Of a DNA stretch of 7,100 nucleotides, positions 1-7,100 are shown in pieces. The translations under genes were made by a program, and so were the position numbers. Origin of the DNA: an uncultured Bacteroidales bacterium (GTDB lineage: Bacteria; Bacteroidota; Bacteroidia; Bacteroidales; Muribaculaceae); the NCBI GenBank assembly GCA_900554345.1, contig USHH01000116.1, positions 1-7,100 of the forward strand, written 5' to 3'. How positions within the stretch are numbered: position 1 is the first letter of the stretch; every line of letters starts with the position of its first letter. The notes below the pieces were generated by a model. It searched no databases. It saw only the letters and a list, made by a program, of their open reading frames with translations, and was not told the DNA's origin.

Positions 1-1273
1 CTGATGCCGTCGGGGCCCCACCCCCCCCCCTCTCGTCGCCGGCCGAGAGCCAGCCGTCGCCTATCGTGATATCGACATCCAGACGTCGGGAGGCGGTGTC
101 GCGGGCCATGAGCTGCTGCCACTTCACATCGAACGTGCGGTGGATTTCCGCGCCACGCGGAATCCTGACATTGCGGGCCGCGATGATGCGTCCACCCTCC
201 ACCTTATTCACATTCACACCAGTATAGACGCCGCCGGCATCGAAGAAGCTTATGCCGTCGCCGTTATGCAGCTGCTCAGGGCTGTCGATGGTCTCTCCGA
301 GCGACTTGGGGGTAAGCATCGAGGCGATATGGAGGGGAGACTTTCCCCGGAGGAAATATTCAGTGAATCCCCTGTTGAAGCTCTTGTCGAGCTGTGGCGT
401 GAAGGAGATCTCGGAAGTGCCGTAAGATGCACGGCACACCTCGTCGGGATGCGCCGCGATATAACCGTCGATGATGCGGCGGTAGGCGGCGGTGACATTC
501 TTCACATAGTCGGCGTCCTTGAGACGCCCCTCGATCTTGAAGCTGCCGACGCCGGCCTCAATCATCTCGCCGATCAGACGGGAGGCATTGAAGTCGCGCA
601 GCGAGAGGAGATGACGGTCGCGCGCCACAATCTTACCGACGTTGTCGGAGAGGGTGAAAGGCAGCCGGCACACCTGGCCACACTCGCCGCGGTTGGCGCT
701 GCGTCCACCTATGGCGTAGCTGGCGTAGCAGCGCCCTGAATAGCTCACGCAGAGGGCGCCGTGGATGAAACACTCCACCGCCATAGAAGTGGAGGCGCAC
801 ACGGCGCGGATCTCGTCGAGGGTCAGCTCCCGTGCAAGCACCACCTGGGAGAATCCGGCCTTCTCAAGAAACCGGATACGGGAGATGTCGCGGTTGTCGC
901 ACTGCGTGGAGGCATGCAGCGCTATGGGCGGGAGCTTCATGCGTAGCAGCCCCATGTCCTGCACGATGAGGGCGTCGACGCCGGCGGAATACAGCTGCCA
1001 TATCAGCCTCTCAACCTGCGGGATCTCATTCTCGAAGACGATGGTGTTGACCGTGACGTAGACACGCGCACGATAGACGTGGGCGAACTTCACGAGCTCG
1101 CGTATATCGTCGACCGAATTTGAGGCGCCCTTGCGGGCGCCGTGGCTTGAAGCACCGATATACACAGCGTCAGCTCCATGAAGGATGGCCTGACGCGCCA
1201 CCTCCGCATTGGCGGCGGGACTGAGGAGCTCGAGCGGACGCGGCTTAGGCGCCCCGGCAACCGGCTTTCCCAT
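1..1273 (-). CDS. U32 family protein (RlhA/TrhP-like), 3' end outside window
   Basis: Probable RNA hydroxylase of the peptidase U32 family. Known members RlhA and TrhP make 5-hydroxycytidine in 23S rRNA and 5-hydroxyuridine in tRNA; 'peptidase' is a historical name. The frame stays open from the ATG at 1273 to the left edge, giving 424 complete residues without a stop. The N-terminus carries the family opening (ELLSPAANAEV, then GADAVYIGA). The U32 signature lies at residues 167-185 (ECFIHGALC followed by SGRCYAS). Cys175, Cys182, Cys198 and Cys202 match the four conserved cysteines thought to hold an Fe-S cluster. An FKIEGRLK segment follows. The visible length already nears that of short TrhP-type members (about 450 residues), and the continuing frame suggests a longer RlhA-like form with an extra C-terminal domain, but the end is not seen. 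The ATG overlaps the smpB stop by one base (TGATG), suggesting translational coupling. Residues near 415-419 are encoded by a G10 run, so the frame beyond it depends on that run's length. RlhA versus another U32 subgroup is undecided. Confidence 0.92.
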   Translation of the reverse strand, partial: MGKPVAGAPKPRPLELLSPAANAEVARQAILHGADAVYIGASSHGARKGASNSVDDIRELVKFAHVYRARVYVTVNTIVFENEIPQVERLIWQLYSAGVDALIVQDMGLLRMKLPPIALHASTQCDNRDISRIRFLEKAGFSQVVLARELTLDEIRAVCASTSMAVECFIHGALCVSYSGRCYASYAIGGRSANRGECGQVCRLPFTLSDNVGKIVARDRHLLSLRDFNASRLIGEMIEAGVGSFKIEGRLKDADYVKNVTAAYRRIIDGYIAAHPDEVCRASYGTSEISFTPQLDKSFNRGFTEYFLRGKSPLHIASMLTPKSLGETIDSPEQLHNGDGISFFDAGGVYTGVNVNKVEGGRIIAARNVRIPRGAEIHRTFDVKWQQLMARDTASRRLDVDITIGDGWLSAGDERGGGGAPTAS

Positions 1274-1725
1274 CACTTCTTCATTATTCGGTCGATGTTC
1301 CTCTTATCCTCACGCTCGCGTATACTCTGGCGCTTGTCATACTGCTTCTTGCCACGGCCGATGCCGATGAGCATCTTGGCATAGCCCTTGTCGCTGATGA
1401 AGACCTTCAGGGGCACGATGGTGAAGCCCACGTCGTCGGCGGCCTTGGAGAGTCGTGTGATCTCCTTGCGGGTGAGCAGGAGCTTGCGGTCGCGGCGCGT
1501 GGAGTGATTGTTGTAGGAGCCGTAGAAATATTCGGCGATGTGCATACCCTTGACCCACACCTCGCCGTTGTCGACCACGCAGTAGGTGTCGGCAAGGGAG
1601 GCCTTGCCGTTGCGTATCGACTTTATCTCGGTGCCGGTGAGCACCATACCGGCGGTGAAAGTCTCGGTGATCTCGTAGTCGAACCGCGCACGGCGGTTCT
1701 GTATGTTGACCTGGCTGGCATTCAT
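1273..1725 (-). CDS. smpB: SsrA-binding protein SmpB
   Basis: SmpB binds tmRNA and brings it to ribosomes stalled on mRNAs lacking a stop codon, so the nascent peptide is tagged and the ribosome released (trans-translation, cytoplasm). The 150-residue length is normal for the family. Visible hallmarks, in order, are NRRARFDY (residues 10-17), the AG-x(4)-GTEIKSIR block (25-38) with the following GKASLADTY, a KLLL-x-x-x-EI segment in the middle, VPLKVFISDKGYAKM, and RGKKQYDKR (124-132). The basic C-terminal tail after that block is the part that enters the decoding site and mimics the missing mRNA. The start at 1725 gives the expected N-terminus. The gene begins 16 bases after the Yip1-like gene stop, with no promoter or terminator seen between them, and its TGA overlaps the U32 ATG. 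It therefore probably shares the transcript started at 2590-2621. No ssrA (tmRNA) gene is visible in the window. Confidence 0.97.
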   Translation of the reverse strand: MNASQVNIQNRRARFDYEITETFTAGMVLTGTEIKSIRNGKASLADTYCVVDNGEVWVKGMHIAEYFYGSYNNHSTRRDRKLLLTRKEITRLSKAADDVGFTIVPLKVFISDKGYAKMLIGIGRGKKQYDKRQSIREREDKRNIDRIMKK

Positions 1726-1741
1726 AATCTAAAAATAGCTT

Positions 1742-2569
1742 CTATGGTTGTGTGGGAGCGGTCGTGTTCAGCGTCAGGAGTCTGTCGAATCCCCAGCCGA
1801 GGATGATGGGGACTCCTACAATCAGCAGACACAGAATCAAGAGAGAGGTAGTGGATCTCGCGGCCGGGAACTTGAGGAATCTCGAGCCCTGACATATAAT
1901 ATAAACAGTCCAGAGAGGAAAAAAGACGATTATCGCCTCAAACATCGGCAGCAGCTCGTAGATGATGTAGAAGAGGCAGAGGGTGGATAGGGCCACCATC
2001 ACGAACACCTTCGCGAAAGGGGTCTGCATGGCTTCCTTCGCACCTTTAGGCATCAGGAACTGAGAGGCCACAATCACGAGGAAGTAGCTGAAGAATACGG
2101 AGACGAAGGCCACGCAGGCGTTGACGAGCACCTTTGTGACAGTGGTCTCCACATCGTAGAAGAAAGCCATGAACTGGCACACCGCGACCACGGCGCAGAG
2201 AGGATAGAAGCAGTCGCGGGCCACCTTCTCGGGCTTTAGGCCGCTGCGTCTTATCGACTTCCACCCTTCGAGCGGGCTTGCAAGCACCTTGAGCATCAGA
2301 AGAAAAGCCGAAGGACCGGCGCCCTTCTCATCGTCGTCGCTGTCGTCTCCGCCGTCGTTGCGGCATGCATCCGGCTTTCTGTCGGGGGAGGCATTCTCCT
2401 TGCCCTCGGCAGGTGCGCCGTCGGCAGGTGCGGCGCCATCATCGCCTATGATGTATGGCTCGAAGCCGCTGTCGGCCTTACGGCCGGAGGAAGAGTCTTC
2501 GGCGGGAAGGTCGTAGAACCGTGAATCGGGGAAACTGTCTTTATCGTTGTCCATACGGTGGATTTGCAT
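1742..2569 (-). CDS. Yip1-like multi-pass membrane protein with acidic disordered N-terminus
   Basis: Function unknown. The 275 residues fall into two parts. Residues 1 to about 85 are hydrophilic, rich in Asp, Glu, Ser, Gly and Ala, with an acidic patch at about 71-82 (GDDSDDDEK), and look disordered. From about residue 88 the protein reads like bacterial Yip1-domain proteins: an entry segment (LMLKVLASPLEGW, where the SP-x-x-GW pattern is typical), then about five hydrophobic stretches at roughly 119-139, 147-170, 186-206, 211-227 and 241-259, ending in a short polar tail. There is no signal peptide at the N-terminus, so insertion would rely on the internal helices. The ATG at 2569 gives the longest form; Met6 (ATG at 2554, MDNDKDSF) is an equally plausible start and gives a longer, about 30-base leader after the predicted promoter. 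It is the first gene of the unit with smpB and the U32 gene. The Yip1 assignment is from pattern memory only; another five-helix DUF family is possible. Confidence 0.8.
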   Translation of the reverse strand: MQIHRMDNDKDSFPDSRFYDLPAEDSSSGRKADSGFEPYIIGDDGAAPADGAPAEGKENASPDRKPDACRNDGGDDSDDDEKGAGPSAFLLMLKVLASPLEGWKSIRRSGLKPEKVARDCFYPLCAVVAVCQFMAFFYDVETTVTKVLVNACVAFVSVFFSYFLVIVASQFLMPKGAKEAMQTPFAKVFVMVALSTLCLFYIIYELLPMFEAIIVFFPLWTVYIICQGSRFLKFPAARSTTSLLILCLLIVGVPIILGWGFDRLLTLNTTAPTQP

Positions 2570-2589
2570 TAAAAAACAGAAATGGAATG

Positions 2590-2621
2590 CAAAGTTAGCA
2601 AGAAACCCCGAGATATGGAAA
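2590..2621 (-). promoter_or_regulatory. Bacteroidota-type promoter for the Yip1-like/smpB/U32 unit
   Basis: On the minus strand TAACTTTG (2597-2590) matches the Bacteroidota -7 consensus TAnnTTTG in full. TTTC (2621-2618) stands in for the -33 TTTG with 3 of 4 bases, and the spacer is 20 bases, within the usual 19-21. Transcription would start near 2585, leaving a leader of about 16 bases to the ATG at 2569 or about 31 to the ATG at 2554. No purine-rich ribosome binding site is obvious, which is common in this phylum. Confidence 0.72.
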
Positions 2622-2624
2622 TTG

Positions 2625-2662
2625 AAAAAGTCGGCGCCGACACATCACGTGTCAGCGCCGAC
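2625..2662 (-). terminator. Intrinsic terminator of mutA-mutB
   Basis: Arms 2649-2662 and 2630-2643 form a 14-bp GC-rich stem around a 5-base loop (2644-2648). In minus-strand RNA every pair forms, one of them as G-U; in plus-strand RNA the same position would be a C-A mismatch. The stem is followed on the minus strand by five T (2629-2625) and preceded by TTTTAAGGC. No T-run follows on the plus strand, so it acts in one direction. It begins about 48 bases after the mutB stop. Confidence 0.88.
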
Positions 2663-2709
2663 GCCTTAAAACATGTGCTTTAAAAGATATATTCTGTTTT
2701 CTTATCTTC

Positions 2710-4854
<2,145 letters not shown>

Positions 4855-4862
4855 GGCAGGGA

Positions 4863-6722
4863 TTACTTAAGAAGCTTAGCGTTAAAACCAATGAGAGTCT
4901 CGAGCACGTTGACGCGCACGTGGATGAAGTGCTCGATGCCCTGTGCCTTGAGCTCGTCGGTGCAGGCGGGAGCGCCGGCCACCACAAACATGGCACGATT
5001 GTCGAGCTCCTTGAATGCCTCGGGAGCATACTGGGCATATTCGTCGTCGCTGGAGCAGAGCACCACGACATCGGCCTTTGCCTCCATAGCAGCGTCGATG
5101 CCTTCCTTGACGGTCTTGAAGCCGATGTTGTCGATGATCTCATAGCCTGCGCAGCCGAAGAAGTTGGCCGAGAACTGAGCGCGGGCGAGACGCATGGCGA
5201 GGTTGCCGATGGTGAGCATGAACACCTTGGGACGGTGTGAGCTACGCTCGGTGTCGAGGCGGAGGGCCTCAAACTGGCTTGCGGCACGGTCGAATACGAG
5301 ACCCTCGACAGCGCCGTCGGCGATGTCGGCGCCGCAGCAGTGGCCGCATGCGTTCTCGTCTCTCTTTATCTTGTCGAGAGCCTTCTCGTTGAAGTTGGGA
5401 TACTGGTTGGTGCCGAGCAGGATCTCCTTGCGGCGGGCAACGTCGACGTGACGCTTCACGCCGCTCTCGTTGACCTTACGCTGCACCTCGCCGGCCTCGA
5501 GCTGGGCGCAGAAGCCGCCGGCATCCTCGATCTCGTTGAAGTTCTTCCATGCCACCTCGGCGATGGAGTGTGTGAGGGTCTCGATATAGTAGCTGCCGCC
5601 TGCGGGGTCGACCACCTTGTCGAGATGGCTCTCCTCGCGGAGGAGGAGCTGCTGGTTGCGCGCGATACGCTCGCTGAACTCATCGGGCTGCTGGTAGGGC
5701 AGGTCGAAGGGAAGGGTCTCTATGGAGTCGACGCCTGCGAGAGCGGCGCTCATGGTCTCGGTCATGGAGCGGAGCAGGTTGACGTGCGAATCGTAGAGAG
5801 TCTGGTTGAAGCGGCTTGTCACGGCGTGGACGTGCATCTTGCATGCGTCGTCGCTGCAGGGGTTGTAGGCCTTTACTATCTCGGCCCAGAGCATGCGTGC
5901 GGCGCGGAACTTGGCGAGCTCCATGAAGTAGTTGCTGGAGATGCCCATGTTGAACTTGATGCGCGAGGCAGCCTCGCAGGGCTTGAGGCCGGCCTCGGTG
6001 AGGATGGTCATCCACTCGGCGCCCCATGCGAGAGCGTAGCCGAGCTCCTGGGTGATGTAGGCGCCGGCATTGTTGAGCATGGCGGAGTCCACGAGGAAGC
6101 AGCGGAGGCCTGGAGCATCCTTCACGATGCTGTAGAGTGACACTGCGAGCTCCTTGATATCTTTGGGGAATCTGAGGCCGTGCTTGAGGATGCGGCGGAA
6201 GGGATTGAACTCGATCGAGCCCCTGAAGGCCTCGAGGAGGCTGTTGCGGCGGAGATAAGCCATGAGGGCGGCGGCTACCTGGGGAGCCTTTCCGGGGCAG
6301 CAGTTGATGTTGACCTCAACTTTGGCGAGGTCGATGCCCTTGAAGAGGACGTCGAGGTCGGCGTCGGAGGGCACGTCTTCAAGCTTGATGCCTATCGACT
6401 CCACGCCACGGTCGAGAGCGTGGATGGCATTTGCGTTGACATCGGCGAGCGTCTCGCCGGGTATGAACTGACGGATGAGCCAGTCGTTGTTGTCGCGTGT
6501 TCCACGCAGATAGGGGAACTGGCCCGGCAAAGTGTTGATGGCGGGAAGGCCTTTGATGTCGTCGCGGCGATAGAATGGCTGCACATTAAAGCCTTCATTG
6601 GTGCGCCACACCAGCTTCTTCTGGAAATCGGCGCCCTTGAGGTCGACATTGATTTTCGCCATCCAGTCTTCAGTAGACACGGGCGGAAACATGTCAAAGA
6701 GTTTTTCTTTGTTGTCTGCCAT
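4863..6722 (-). CDS. mutA: Methylmalonyl-CoA mutase, small non-catalytic subunit
   Basis: Partner subunit of MutB, homologous to it along its length but catalytically inactive; it does not bind cobalamin or substrate and has a structural role in the dimer. The 619-residue length suits the family (638 in Propionibacterium). Aligning by eye with MutB shows the losses: Tyr79 becomes Phe86 (LIRQFIPGE), the Tyr-His pair becomes Ala214-Met215, and D-x-H-x-x-G becomes Leu508, Met510 and Ala513 (IGNLAMRLAR). The C-terminal B12-like fold (about 497-619) is otherwise kept, including VVVLCSSDDEYA. A Cys/His cluster, CGHCC at 459-463, sits in the linker between barrel and C-terminal domain. The ATG at 6722 gives the typical start (MADNKEKLFDMFPPV), with a DW-x-x-KINVDLKG segment soon after. 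The gene has its own promoter at 6785-6815 with a leader of about 58 bases and runs into mutB after 8 bases. Confidence 0.96.
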   Translation of the reverse strand: MADNKEKLFDMFPPVSTEDWMAKINVDLKGADFQKKLVWRTNEGFNVQPFYRRDDIKGLPAINTLPGQFPYLRGTRDNNDWLIRQFIPGETLADVNANAIHALDRGVESIGIKLEDVPSDADLDVLFKGIDLAKVEVNINCCPGKAPQVAAALMAYLRRNSLLEAFRGSIEFNPFRRILKHGLRFPKDIKELAVSLYSIVKDAPGLRCFLVDSAMLNNAGAYITQELGYALAWGAEWMTILTEAGLKPCEAASRIKFNMGISSNYFMELAKFRAARMLWAEIVKAYNPCSDDACKMHVHAVTSRFNQTLYDSHVNLLRSMTETMSAALAGVDSIETLPFDLPYQQPDEFSERIARNQQLLLREESHLDKVVDPAGGSYYIETLTHSIAEVAWKNFNEIEDAGGFCAQLEAGEVQRKVNESGVKRHVDVARRKEILLGTNQYPNFNEKALDKIKRDENACGHCCGADIADGAVEGLVFDRAASQFEALRLDTERSSHRPKVFMLTIGNLAMRLARAQFSANFFGCAGYEIIDNIGFKTVKEGIDAAMEAKADVVVLCSSDDEYAQYAPEAFKELDNRAMFVVAGAPACTDELKAQGIEHFIHVRVNVLETLIGFNAKLLK

Positions 6723-6835
6723 GATAATAGCTCTGAAAATATATTAAGTTGTGATAGTGTTTTCTTTTGGTATGTTTGCGACTGCAAATTTATCAATAAG
6801 TTCGCATACTTGAAAACATTTACTGAAAAAATTCT
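6723..6835. other. AT-rich intergenic region between ftsE-like gene and mutA
   Basis: This 113-base gap is much richer in A and T than the flanking genes. It holds the mutA promoter and a leader of about 58 bases. I found no GC-rich hairpin with a T-run that would terminate the ftsE-like transcript, although a T6 stretch lies just after its stop (6826-6831 on the minus strand). No cobalamin riboswitch can fit or be recognised in the leader. Confidence 0.7.
6785..6815 (-). promoter_or_regulatory. Bacteroidota-type promoter for mutA-mutB
   Basis: On the minus strand TAAATTTG (6792-6785) is a full match to TAnnTTTG. TTTC (6815-6812) lies 19 bases upstream as a 3-of-4 match to the -33 TTTG. The predicted start near 6780 leaves an A-rich leader of about 58 bases before the mutA ATG at 6722. 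The -33 box is about 20 bases from the ftsE-like stop, so the promoter fits wholly in the gap. Confidence 0.7.
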
Positions 6836-7100
6836 TTAAATAGCCTGTCCGGAGGAATCCTTCCCCTCCAGGAGGCGCTTGTCGACGCATCTGACCACCC
6901 TCGCGGGGAAGTCGTCGGTGAGCTGGAGGTTGTGTGTGGCCATAAGCACGGAGTGGCCGTCGGCCACGAGGCTGTGGAGGAGAGCCACGATCTGATAGCC
7001 GGTCTGCGGGTCGAGGTTTCCCGTCGGCTCGTCGGCGAGGATAAGATCGGGACGGTTGAGCAGGGCGCGGGCGATGACGACGCGCTGCTGCTCGCCGCCG
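6836..7100 (-). CDS. ftsE: FtsE-like ABC transporter ATP-binding protein, C-terminal part
   Basis: Only the last 87 residues are in the window; the start lies beyond the right edge. The fragment opens inside the ABC signature (GGEQQR), followed by VVIARALLNRPDLI, Walker B with the catalytic glutamate (LILADEPTGNLD), the D-loop and the switch histidine (MATHN). The GNLD ending and short C-terminus are typical of the FtsE/LolD/MacB group. The DPQTGYQIVALLHSL segment and the ending with RVVRCVDKRLLEG most resemble FtsE of Bacteroidales, the cytoplasmic ATPase that pairs with the membrane protein FtsX at the division site to control peptidoglycan hydrolases. The signature motif and TAA (6838-6836) are in one uninterrupted frame. 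No ftsX is seen on the mutA side, so if present it would be elsewhere. That it is an ABC ATPase is certain; FtsE rather than LolD is likely but rests on the C-terminal part only. Confidence 0.85.
   Translation of the reverse strand, partial: GGEQQRVVIARALLNRPDLILADEPTGNLDPQTGYQIVALLHSLVADGHSVLMATHNLQLTDDFPARVVRCVDKRLLEGKDSSGQAI

Noticed and set aside
140..739. 199-codon plus-strand open frame at the left side
   Set aside because: It is antisense to the U32 gene, whose frame contains the family signature and runs without a stop from 1273 to base 1.
4855..4862. Possible separate control site between mutA and mutB
   Set aside because: The gap is 8 bases (TCCCTGCC), with no room for a promoter or hairpin.
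5340..6140. 266-codon plus-strand open frame inside mutA
   Set aside because: Antisense shadow of mutA with the same biased Leu/Glu/Val/Gly composition and no motif.
6771..6778. TATGTTTG on the plus strand, a match to TAnnTTTG
   Set aside because: No -33-like partner was evident and there is no plus-strand gene to serve; it would only give RNA antisense to mutA.
6850..6875. GGAGG/CCTCC inverted repeat near the end of the ftsE-like gene
   Set aside because: Only about 5 bp of stem, inside coding sequence and without an adjacent T-run; not a terminator.

Overview
The window reads as a piece of ordinary chromosome from a GC-rich member of the Bacteroidota, most likely order Bacteroidales. Three things suggest this: (1) two upstream regions carry the Bacteroidota-type promoter TAnnTTTG with a TTTC-like -33 box 19-20 bases away; (2) methylmalonyl-CoA mutase is encoded as adjacent mutA and mutB genes, as in propionate-forming gut Bacteroidales; (3) the FtsE, SmpB and U32 proteins resemble that group. 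The high GC would fit Muribaculaceae or Alistipes-like lineages better than Bacteroides, but this is inference. All six supported genes lie on the minus strand; the long plus-strand open frames are shadows of them.

Read in the direction of transcription (high to low coordinates), the window has three units. First is the 3' end of an ftsE-like ABC ATPase gene (6836-7100), cut by the right edge. Second is mutA-mutB (6722-2710), two genes 8 bases apart behind a good promoter at 6785-6815 and closed by a strong intrinsic terminator at 2625-2662. Third is a unit starting from a promoter at 2590-2621, packed directly against that terminator: a Yip1-like membrane protein with an acidic disordered N-terminus (2569-1742), smpB (1725-1273), and a U32-family protein (1273 to beyond base 1) whose ATG overlaps the smpB stop.

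MutA and MutB form the B12-dependent mutase that interconverts succinyl-CoA and methylmalonyl-CoA. MutB keeps every catalytic and cobalamin-binding residue I could check; MutA has lost them, as expected of the structural subunit. SmpB works with tmRNA in ribosome rescue, and the U32 protein probably hydroxylates RNA, so the third unit has a translation flavour with a membrane protein of unknown role at its head.

I see no mobile element, CRISPR array, tRNA, rRNA or riboswitch, and no convincing undescribed system. The points worth a second look are modest: a G10 run inside the U32 gene, a Cys/His cluster in the MutA linker, the compact terminator/promoter junction, and the unusual N-terminus and placement of the Yip1-like protein.
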